From an uncultured Pirellulaceae bacterium (GTDB taxonomy: Bacteria > Planctomycetota > Planctomycetia > Pirellulales > Pirellulaceae): a DNA stretch of 64,000 nt. Shown piece by piece: positions 25,950 to 34,600 of this stretch. Both the position numbers and the translations under genes were made by a program. The notes beneath the pieces were generated by a model. The model was given only the letters and a program-made list of their open reading frames with translations. It ran no database searches and had not been told where the DNA came from. The DNA lies in contig CALKCK010000018.1 of assembly GCA_938083195.1 (NCBI GenBank), forward strand, positions 124,001-188,000. Reading direction: 5' to 3'. Numbering within the stretch: the stretch's first letter is position 1; each line of letters begins with the position of its first letter.

Positions 25950-27757
25950 TGCCATTGCGTAATATTATGACGAAGAAAATCAAGAAAAAATCAAAAACAA
26001 TAACAGCGAGTAACCCCTCAGAGAGTCTGTTTCGCAAGATGGATTGGGGGAACAGCGAATTTTCGGAATCTTTGCAATCAGCCTCTGTAGACCTCATTGG
26101 GTTGTTGGGTTGTGAAAAAGAAACCAGTGTTGTGTCTCCCTGTTCATGGGTGCTCAGTGGTCAACAAGATCCTGAGGTGATTGAAGCGGGGGATCGATGG
26201 CACGTCTGTTTAAAATCGCAATCCGAGGTCGCGCAGGTCGCCGAGGAGATTTTTAGTGCGGTTGGGAATTATTCGCTTAGCTCAAATTGTGTGTCTCAAG
26301 CCTATCTTGTCTTAGCAGCCGCTCACTCGGTTCGAAAGCTCGTTGGGGAATGCGACTTCGCCGAATGGCAGGGTAGTTTGAGCCGCATGTTCGATCTCTC
26401 TAAAGCCGCTGAGAGCAATGCAGAAATGTCCATGGAGGCTTATCAGTGGTTGGCGATTGAGTTGCCGTTAGTCGTAGCCTATCAGTTTCCCGAATGGGAC
26501 GGGTGTCAATTCTGGGCGCAGGATGCATCTCAGAAAATGAGTCTCTCGATATCAGAGTTGCTGGATCATGACGGTTGGCCCACGACGCGTTGCCTACCCA
26601 GTTTTGGAACGCTTGCAGCGAGTTGGGTACGTTGTCAGTTGATCGTGGATGCAATGAAATCGAATTCGATACTCAATCAGGATACCGGGCTGGATGTTGT
26701 TTCGCAGCTGGAATGGATGGTGCGTCAAATACTAAGAATGCTACGTTTTGATCGAAAACTAGTTTTTTCAAACAATCATTCGTCGGTGGTGAGCAAGGAA
26801 TTTCTGAAGTGCTTGTTGAAGCTCTCAAGTGATCGCGATGACAAACTACTGCTGAAACAGACGTGGGGGAAATCTAAGAAGACGGCGGATGGATCCGGAT
26901 CGGCCAACACGCTTGGTATTGAGGCCAGCAATGTCTCAGAATGGAGTGAGTCGGCGCTGATGCGATCTAACTGGAATCGGAATTCGCCAAGATTGGCAGT
27001 CAATTTTTCTAATGGAAAAATGATCAGTGAACTAAGCCGTAAATTTGGATTAGTTTGTGGTGAAACCACTCCAAAGATTTCTGTAAATGGGCAACTATTG
27101 AATTCGACAGCAGCGTTCGGAATTAGCTGCATGCAAAGCGATGAGGAAATTGAGTATTTAGAGATTGAAAGAAAACTTGACGGTGGTGGATTGTTGACTC
27201 GACAATTTCTACTTTCGAGAGTGGATCGGTTTTTGTTGATCGCGGACGCAGTTGTTCTTCCAGCGGATGCCGATTTGAGTTATTCGTGTCGTTTTCCTCT
27301 TGCCGAAGGAATAGAAGGGTTGCGTGAAACGGAAACCACTGAGATGTATCTGTTACGAAAAGGGCGAATCCAATCTCTCGTTCTTCCGTTGGCCTTACCC
27401 GAATGGAAGGTTGCACGAACGAATCACTCGTTTGAAATTGTCGATGGCGGAATGCAGTTAACGCAAAATTGTCACGGAAGAGGGCTGTACGCTCCATTGT
27501 TCTTTGATCTCGATCCCAAGCGAAGTTGTAAAAAGAGGACTTGGCGGTTGTTGACCGTTGCCGAAGACTTGAATCGAATCAGCGGCGACCAAGGGGCAGC
27601 CTTTCGAGTGCATCTTGATAAACAACAGTGGTTTTTTTACCGATCGTTAGCAAGCAAGGGGAATCGGACATTTTTTGGAGAGAATTTTACAGGAGAATTC
27701 GTGTTTAACCGGTTTTCGAAAAACGGTTCGGTAGAACAGTTGATGGAAATTGAATAG
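25949..27757 (+). CDS. Orphan two-domain protein, heparinase-like layout
   Basis: A 602-residue protein with no signal peptide and a Lys-rich N-terminus. Residues about 90-310 look all-helical with Trp- and Leu-rich repeats (EMSMEAYQWLAIELP, DHDGWPTTRCLPSFGTLAASWVR). Residues about 330-600 look beta-rich, including RKLDGGGLLTRQFLLSRVDRFLLIADAVVLP. A helical toroid followed by a beta sandwich is the layout of heparinase II/III and some alginate lyases, but I see no catalytic Tyr/His signature, so the enzyme call is not made. ATG 25949 is used; ATG 25967 is an alternative that escapes the hairpin. It lies alone on the plus strand. Confidence 0.6.
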   Translation: MPLRNIMTKKIKKKSKTITASNPSESLFRKMDWGNSEFSESLQSASVDLIGLLGCEKETSVVSPCSWVLSGQQDPEVIEAGDRWHVCLKSQSEVAQVAEEIFSAVGNYSLSSNCVSQAYLVLAAAHSVRKLVGECDFAEWQGSLSRMFDLSKAAESNAEMSMEAYQWLAIELPLVVAYQFPEWDGCQFWAQDASQKMSLSISELLDHDGWPTTRCLPSFGTLAASWVRCQLIVDAMKSNSILNQDTGLDVVSQLEWMVRQILRMLRFDRKLVFSNNHSSVVSKEFLKCLLKLSSDRDDKLLLKQTWGKSKKTADGSGSANTLGIEASNVSEWSESALMRSNWNRNSPRLAVNFSNGKMISELSRKFGLVCGETTPKISVNGQLLNSTAAFGISCMQSDEEIEYLEIERKLDGGGLLTRQFLLSRVDRFLLIADAVVLPADADLSYSCRFPLAEGIEGLRETETTEMYLLRKGRIQSLVLPLALPEWKVARTNHSFEIVDGGMQLTQNCHGRGLYAPLFFDLDPKRSCKKRTWRLLTVAEDLNRISGDQGAAFRVHLDKQQWFFYRSLASKGNRTFFGENFTGEFVFNRFSKNGSVEQLMEIE

Positions 27758-27834
27758 ACGCGGTCGCAGGTTTCAGAGGGTTGGAGTTCGGGCTAAGTTG
27801 ATGTTGGTGAGCCTGGACAAGTTATCGAGTGGGC

Positions 27835-27866
27835 CTGAGTTTGCGAAGCTCTGAGTTTGCGAAGCT
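27835..27866. repeat. 16-bp perfect tandem duplication
   Basis: CTGAGTTTGCGAAGCT occurs at 27835-27850 and 27851-27866 in the short gap before yggS. Confidence 0.9.
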
Positions 27867-27905
27867 ATAACGCGTTTAAAGACGCTTGAGTATCGAAAGT
27901 AGACC

Positions 27906-28601
27906 ATGGACGAACAACTTGCGGAAAATGTGGCGGCCGTTAAACAGCAAATTGCCGAGGCGGCTAAGCGATCGGGGCGAGATGCTTCGGATGTCTGTCT
28001 CGTCGGTGTTACTAAGTACGTTGACGTGTCGACCACGCGTGCGCTAGTTTCTGCCGGCTGCGAAACTTTGGGGGAAAATCGCCCGCAGGTTCTTTGGGAA
28101 AAATCCAACGCAATGGATGACCTCGATGTGCGTTGGCACATGATTGGCCACCTTCAGCGAAATAAGGTAAAGCGGACGGTTGAATCGGCAGATCTGATTC
28201 ACTCCTGCGATAGTCTCAGGCTGCTTAAGTCAATCCATGAAGCGGGATTGCAGTCCGGTAAACTAGTAGACGTGTTGTTGGAAGTTAACGTGTCTGGCGA
28301 ATCGGCCAAGCACGGTTTTTCGCCGGATGAGATGTCGTCGGTGATTGATGCGGTCCAGCCATTGGAGGGGTTAAAGGTGAAAGGGTTGATGTGCATGGCA
28401 GGCTTGGGAAGCGGTCAGCAAGATGTGCGTCGGGAATTTGATTTGCTTCGCGAATTGCTTGAGTCAAACCGGGCAAGCGCCCCGCCGAACGTAGAACTGC
28501 GTGAATTGTCGATGGGGATGAGCAGGGATTTTGAGGTTGCCATTGAGGCGGGGGCAACTTTGGTTCGCGTAGGTTCATCGCTATTTCGAGGATTGCGGTA
28601 G
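27906..28601 (+). CDS. yggS: PLP homeostasis protein YggS/PROSC
   Basis: Pyridoxal-phosphate-binding protein of the alanine-racemase-like barrel family, involved in B6 and amino-acid homeostasis. The PLP-lysine strand is LVGVTKYVD (Lys near residue 38). The diagnostic segments ETLGENRPQ, RWHMIGHLQRNKVK, LEVNVSGESAKHGF and LSMGMSRDFEVAIEAGATLVRVGSSLFRG are all present. It has 231 residues, normal length. The usual second Lys in 'SKT.P' is replaced, giving TKYVDV, as in several homologues. It is monocistronic and closed by the hairpin at 28663-28693. Confidence 0.93.
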   Translation: MDEQLAENVAAVKQQIAEAAKRSGRDASDVCLVGVTKYVDVSTTRALVSAGCETLGENRPQVLWEKSNAMDDLDVRWHMIGHLQRNKVKRTVESADLIHSCDSLRLLKSIHEAGLQSGKLVDVLLEVNVSGESAKHGFSPDEMSSVIDAVQPLEGLKVKGLMCMAGLGSGQQDVRREFDLLRELLESNRASAPPNVELRELSMGMSRDFEVAIEAGATLVRVGSSLFRGLR

Positions 28602-28662
28602 CCCGTAGGTTCGGTCAATCAAAAGTGTTCGTCGTAATGGGACGGACAGCATAGCCAAAAAA

Positions 28663-28693
28663 AACGGCCGCTCTAACTAAAGAGACGGCCGTT
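28663..28693. terminator. Bidirectional terminator between yggS and the POT transporter
   Basis: AACGGCCG-CTCT pairs with AGAG-A-CGGCCGTT (one bulged A), with an A run on one side and a T run on the other, so it can serve both convergent genes. Confidence 0.85.
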
Positions 28694-28712
28694 GGTTTTT
28701 CTAGTTGACGTT

Positions 28713-30338
28713 TTAGATGTCGATTCCTTCGCCCGATGTATCTAATCCAGCGGCCTGTGGTTCGGCAAGTTCGCTTTGTCCTGCAAGGGAATGGTCTACA
28801 TCGCCAAGAGTGTCGAGATGCATCAGCTTTTTAATCAGTGGCGAGAGCAAGATCAGCACCACGCCGACACCTACAGCGACCCAACCAATGGTCGTGTAGA
28901 CCGAGTTGACGTTTTCGATGTAAGCAATGGCTTCAGGGGTTCCAGCTTCGATCTCGCCATTGGAACTAAGGCTTTCTGAGCCGGATGCTTTCGCAATCAA
29001 TCCAGCGACAAAGTTGCCGGTTGCCGAAGCAAAAAACCAAGTTCCCATGATGATGGACGCGAGATTGGCAGGCGCTAAACGGTTCATGGCGCTCAAGCCG
29101 ACCGGAGAAAGGCAAAGTTCACCCGTGGTGTGAAGCAGATAGATCAAGAAGATGAACAAGACCGGGATCAAAGCACCACTTTCGACAGAGTTAGCACCGA
29201 CGACCAAGATTAGGAAGCCGGCTCCCAATTGGATCATACCGAGTCCAAATTTCGCACCTGCTGACGGTTCGAGTCCTCGGGTGCCGAGAAACGTCCAAAC
29301 GAATGCGAACACAGGAGCAAGGAGAACGATGTAAATGGCATTGATCGATTGGAACATCGACGCGGCAACGTCGAATCCAAAAATATTTCGGTCAACCATG
29401 CGATCGGTGAGAAGGCTGATTGAAGATCCTGCTTGCTCAAAGAGTGCCCAAAACAGGATCGAGCCAAATATCAAAAACATCGCGGCAAAAATTCGATCTC
29501 TTTCAACCGGTGCAAGTTTGACGACCGCTGTGAATAAAACGTAAAGAACAAGGAGCAATCCACCGATTCCCAGGAGCACTCCCACAATCGCCTGATTTTG
29601 AACAAGCAACCAGCAAATGATGACGGCGGCTACGCCCACGACGTACAGGAGCATCTCTAAGGGTAAGGTTAGTTTTGGATTGGTTGACTCGCCTCGACCA
29701 TGGAGTAGCGGTTTGCCTAAGACGAAAACGACCAGTCCGAGTAGCATGCCGACTCCCGCCGCACCAAAACCGTAGCCCCAGCCATAGGTTTCTCCAAGAT
29801 ATCCACATGCGATGGAACCAAGAGCCGCACCTAAATTGATACCCATGTAAAAAATGGTATAAGCACCATCTCGACGGACATCGGTTCTCGGATAAAGCTG
29901 GCCAACGATTACAGAAATGTTAGCCTTCAAGAATCCCGATCCCACGATAATAAAGGCGAGTGCGAGGTAAAATAATTGTACTGCGAATCCGTCGTGCCCC
30001 GAGCCGTCACCCTCGAAGGCCATCAGACCGTGACCAAGTGTTAAGAGGAGCGCTCCGAAGACGACCGCTTTTCTTTGGCCAATGAATTTATCAGCGAGGT
30101 AACCGCCTAAGACAGGTGTGATGTACACCAAAGAGGTGTAGGCACCATAGAGAACTGCAGATTCTCCATCCGAAAAAAGCCAATGTTTGACGAGGTAGAA
30201 CATGAGCAGTGCCCGCATTCCGTAGTAGGAAAATCGTTCCCACATCTCGGCAAAAAAGAGGACGGCGAGTCCCATCGGGTGACCGAAAAATCGCTTATCC
30301 GTAATTTCCGGAAGTTCGATTGAGTTTACGTCGCTCAT
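28713..30338 (-). CDS. POT/PTR family proton-coupled oligopeptide transporter
   Basis: Inner-membrane major-facilitator transporter that imports di- and tripeptides with protons. The protein has 541 residues and 12-14 hydrophobic segments. The conserved first-helix motif is FFAEMWERFSYYGMRALLMFYL (ExxERFxYY, about 29-50), and the PTR2 signature FYMGINLGAALGSIACGYLGE is near 163-183. The charged residues of the proton path are visible in the first helix. The last 35 residues are a soluble acidic tail. It has GGGG just before ATG 30338 and a 1.3 kb upstream region. Its neighbour across that region is a secreted peptidase, which could supply peptides, but the genes are divergent and the link is inference. 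Confidence 0.92.
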   Translation of the reverse strand: MSDVNSIELPEITDKRFFGHPMGLAVLFFAEMWERFSYYGMRALLMFYLVKHWLFSDGESAVLYGAYTSLVYITPVLGGYLADKFIGQRKAVVFGALLLTLGHGLMAFEGDGSGHDGFAVQLFYLALAFIIVGSGFLKANISVIVGQLYPRTDVRRDGAYTIFYMGINLGAALGSIACGYLGETYGWGYGFGAAGVGMLLGLVVFVLGKPLLHGRGESTNPKLTLPLEMLLYVVGVAAVIICWLLVQNQAIVGVLLGIGGLLLVLYVLFTAVVKLAPVERDRIFAAMFLIFGSILFWALFEQAGSSISLLTDRMVDRNIFGFDVAASMFQSINAIYIVLLAPVFAFVWTFLGTRGLEPSAGAKFGLGMIQLGAGFLILVVGANSVESGALIPVLFIFLIYLLHTTGELCLSPVGLSAMNRLAPANLASIIMGTWFFASATGNFVAGLIAKASGSESLSSNGEIEAGTPEAIAYIENVNSVYTTIGWVAVGVGVVLILLSPLIKKLMHLDTLGDVDHSLAGQSELAEPQAAGLDTSGEGIDI

Positions 30339-30698
30339 TAAAAATCCCCGTCTTAGGTTGCGTACTCAAAGTCGATCCAAAGCAAATAATGATCGAAATC
30401 AGCGTACGGTTGAGGTTAGGTTGGTCGTCTTTAAGATAAAAACTTGGTAGTGGAGTGGAAGTCTGTCGATTCAAACCACCCCTTAAGTTTTGCGATTTAA
30501 GAGTAAAACGCGTCAACAAAAGAGAGTTTTTACGAAGGCTTGTCGTAAGATTTTCCCACCCAACTGCCCGTGAGTATAAAAAAGCTTGAACGATTTTACA
30601 ACGATTGGCAAAAAGGAATCGCAATCTTTGTTGTTAAAGAGATCGGGGGCTATTCGCCACTCCTAATTATTGTCAAAGATTGACTGTCAAGAAGTCCA

Positions 30699-30729
30699 TT
30701 TGATCAAGAAATGCCTTTGATCAAGAAAT
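30699..30729. repeat. 14-bp direct repeat, 17-base period
   Basis: TTTGATCAAGAAAT occurs at 30699-30712 and 30716-30729. Confidence 0.88.
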
Positions 30730-30834
30730 CGGCAATTGGTACGTGGTGGATTCCCAATCCAACGGTTCTTGGAAGTTTGGGATTCGTCTTAGAGTTGATG
30801 GGCGTGGGGTTGAAAGCCTAATTGAGGGAAATGG

Positions 30835-30860
30835 TCAAACTACGGCTGTTCAAACTACGG
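30835..30860. repeat. 11-bp direct repeat, 15-base period
   Basis: TCAAACTACGG occurs at 30835-30845 and 30850-30860. Confidence 0.85.
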
Positions 30861-30907
30861 CCCAGCGGTGACTAATTTATAATCGGGTCCGAAAGCGGTT
30901 AGTTGAA

Positions 30908-30927
30908 TTGAACAATTTTGAACAATT
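30908..30927. repeat. 10-bp perfect tandem duplication
   Basis: TTGAACAATT occurs at 30908-30917 and 30918-30927. Confidence 0.85.
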
Positions 30928-31422
30928 CGCCTGAGCAATTCCCTGGGTTAACTCAGGTTCTTGAGCACGCCTAGTCGGATTTACTTCCTGTTTTTGTCCA
31001 GGGTGCATTTTGGATTTCCATTCCAAAAAGTAGCTTGGTTTCGAGAGTAGACCGCAGCCTCAATACGCCGCGATTCAGCGATTTAGGCGGTAAAGCAACG
31101 ATTTGAGGGTTTGGTTGGGAGGCATCGGATTGCCCAACGCAGGGTTTTGCCTATACCAACGCACAAAACCTACTTCTATTCAACGTTTTCAGGGGTGAAC
31201 GATTTGTTGGTTGCTGTTTCTCGAAAAATCGGCGGTCGAGTTACCCGTGCCAAAGGAGGGAGCGGGGAAATGGCAAGGGGGACATTTACCCCCCCCTGAA
31301 ATAACCAGTCTTGGACTCTGGTTTCGTGGCAAAAGCCCGGTAATCGGGGCATGGAAACGAATGACAATTTTTTCTCCATATCCACTGAGAAATTTTTGCG
31401 ACTGCGGGAATTTGAACTAGTA

Positions 31423-31465
31423 TGTCCTCAAGATGGGCATAACGGTTGTACCGATTTTGAGGACA
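31423..31465 (+). promoter_or_regulatory. Imperfect inverted repeat upstream of the M4 peptidase gene
   Basis: TGTCCTCAAGATGGG (31423-31437) pairs with CCGATTTTGAGGACA (31451-31465) with two mismatches and a 13-base loop. No T tract follows. It could be an operator or an RNA hairpin about 190 bases before the start codon. Confidence 0.35.
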
Positions 31466-31655
31466 TTTGCTTGTAAAAACGGTGAGTTGTGGTCGAATAC
31501 GACTCGTTATTATCGCGTTTACACAGGCTTCGGCCGCATAACCGTTTCGACTCTCGCAAACCGTACATGGAAAAAGCTCCGAGTTAAGTGCTTATTTCAC
31601 GTTTTTATCACGTCAAATTTATCAATTTGTTTCCCGTAATTATTCAGGCATCCAA

Positions 31656-34600
31656 ATGAAGTCTCGCAAGAAAAAGACGCTTCCCATCCGTGCAAAAAGG
31701 TATCGGGACAAGGGGAACAAGAATTTCGACTACAACAATCTTGAACCTCGGCAATTGTTGGCGGCAGACGTAGGGCAATTCCCGACGGTAGTGGTCGCAA
31801 ACGACATGGTTGAGGTAATTAATCCTGCGATGTTGACCACTCAGCAGGACGCATCGGTAAACAATGATTACTCGGTCGAAAATTACCATGCGATAGATGC
31901 AAGTACGCTTCCGACTGTAAATTACGTCGGTACAACCGATTTACTCATATTTGACGAACCTCTTTCGAAAGCCGATGGAATCACGATGCTTCGAGAGCAT
32001 CTTGGATTGGGAGAGAACGAGTCGATCAAGTTGCAGAAATCCTGGAGTGATGCCTACGGCTTTGAGCACGCAAAGTACCAACAATATTTCAATGGGCACC
32101 GCGTTCAGGGAAGCAGCTATTCGATCCATATGAAGGATTCGATGATAGTCTCTGTTAGTGGTGATCGCGTTGCTCTTGAGAATCCTGTTTACGACATTTC
32201 CTTAACCAGTGAACAGGCCTATGCCGCCGCTTCGGGCTTCATTGGTGCTTCGCAATACGCGTGGCAGGATCCAGTTCGTGCCGAGTGGATGGGGCTTGAT
32301 AGAGCACCCGCGGGCGAGATTGTGTACGTAACGGATGCTGACGGTTCAAGCGTGCCTACTTATAAATTCGACATGTATGCTCTGGATTTGGGCACGCGGG
32401 ATTATGTTTATGTAAATGCAAATACTGGCGGTATTGAGGCGGTTGAGACTCGGATGAAATACGCGGACGTCGCAGCAACCGGGAACAGTCATTACAACGG
32501 CGTGGTTGACTTCGTTGCCGACGAATTTGCCGCGGGAGCGTTTCGATTACAGCAAGTCACAGATGGCGTGATTACGTTTGATAATCAAACCGGCGCAGTA
32601 GGTGATTTCTCCAATGCGATCGACATTACTTCGAGTAGTACATTATTCGATTCTCCCACCGCAACTTCAGGGGTTTCAGCGCACTGGGGCGCCGAGAATA
32701 TGCTGTCCATGCTACAGGATTGGTTTGGGCGAGATTCGTACGATGACGCTGGTGCAACGTTGACCTCTTATGTCAATGTGAGCAACAACCTTGTGAATGC
32801 ATTTTGGAATGGGTCTGAGATGCAATACGGTGAAGGCGATGGGGTTGATTTTGGACCGCTCGTTTCTCTTGATGTTGTTGGACACGAGATTGCTCATGGT
32901 GTGACCGAATTTTCCGCCGACCTTGTCTATCGGAACGAACCGGGCGCGTTGAATGAGTCGTTCTCTGATATCTTTGGCGAGATTCTTGAGTTTTACACGA
33001 CTGGAACCAACGACTGGCTCATTGGAGATGAGCTTCACTTTGCTGGCGACGGAATTAGGAATTTTCTCGATCCTAATTCTGACAACCAGCCCGACACCTA
33101 CCTTGGTGATCTGTGGTGGACTAGTCCTGGAGACAATGGAGGTGTGCACTTTAATTCTGGGGTTCAGAATAAGTGGTTTCATATCTTGAGCGAAGGTGAA
33201 GTCGGAACCAATGACAACGGTGACGATTATGATGTCACGGGAATTGGAATTGAAGATGCTGCCCAAATTGCCTATCGAGCACTTAACACTTATCTGTCGG
33301 TGAACTCTCAATACCAGGATGCTCGGGCAGCGGGTGTGCAGGCTGCTGAAGATATTTTTGGTAAAAACACGCCAGAGCACACTGCCACGAAGGATGCATG
33401 GGATGCAGTCGGTGTTTATTCCGAAGATGTCGTTGTTGAAACCGTAGATGAAGTGTTTCCAGGTTCGATGATTTACGCATCGAGTGTCGTGGGCACCATC
33501 CCGGAGATTGGTTCGCGAAACCTCGTGATTGAACTCGATGCGGGGCAAACGTTGTCGGTTATCGTCGACGCAGATCCAGGAATCGTTCCAAGTATTGATG
33601 TCTACGATCCAGCTGGAACCTTACTCGCCTCGGGTACTGTGACGGGAACTCGCGCGATGGTTAACGTGGTGTCAATCGCTGACGCGGGCGAGTACACCAT
33701 TGAGATTGATTCGACCAGTGCGATTAATGGTAGCTTTGAGGCACAGGTTGTACTCAATGCTTCGATGGAAGACGAATTGGTCACCCTGGTCGATAACGGT
33801 TCACTGGCACAGGCTCAGGATATCATGAGTTCGAGCATGGACCTTGCCCCCTTCGCCGCCGAGCGAATGGGAGCTTTTGGTGAGTTTGAAATTCGTGAGA
33901 TTCCTTTCTTTGCCGGAGAGAATTTTGAATCAGGAAGTTTTGGCGGAGGCTGGACAACGAACTCAAGCCAGACTGATGGGAGGATTCAAATTCTCGACAG
34001 CAAAGCAACTGGCGAAGGTGATTTCGGGATGTTCATGGACACCACCGGAACAGGCTTTTCAAATCTAAATGAAGCCATTTGGTCGGTCGATTTATCCACA
34101 CGTTCGAACCCGTTCCTTAATTTTTACTATGCTTCCTACGATGATGAGAACGATGTTCTCCCCTCCTCATTTAACGGAACCTACAACGGTGACGGAGTCT
34201 CGGTTAGCGACGACGGAGTAACGTGGCACACTATTTTGACCGATAGCGTGACTGACAGTGGCGACTGGAAGCAGATCTCAATCAATCTTGGTGATTTGGC
34301 TGACACCGTTGGACTGCAGCTGACTGAAGATTTTCAAGTTAAATTCCAGCAATATGATGACGATATGCTGGGCTCGGATGGACGCGCCTACGATGGTATC
34401 AGTATCACTGAAACTGAAAAGTCGGAGGATTGGTATCAGGTTAATTTGACCGCGGGTGATGTTGCCACGTTTGCGGTTGGGCAACTGGGGGATGCGGGCT
34501 ATGTCGATCTTGAACTTTACGATTCAGCTGGGACGCTTCTACAGACCGGCGTTTCGGGCCTTGGCTCAGACGGACATATCAGCCAATTTGTAGCTGACCA

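Larger units (their letters stand above)
30339..31655. other. Long divergent intergenic region between the POT transporter and the M4 peptidase
   Basis: About 1,317 bases without a credible gene. It carries three short tandem duplications (30699-30729, 30835-30860, 30908-30927), a G-run/C-run hairpin (31276-31297, with a run of eight C) and an imperfect 15-bp inverted repeat (31423-31465) upstream of the peptidase gene. It presumably contains the promoters of both flanking genes, but no confident promoter could be read. Confidence 0.55.

Noticed and set aside
32712..33548. 278-codon minus-strand frame antisense to the M4 peptidase
   Set aside because: It lies wholly inside the M4 catalytic domain coding region, which is intact. 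The antisense product has no family features or ribosome binding site.
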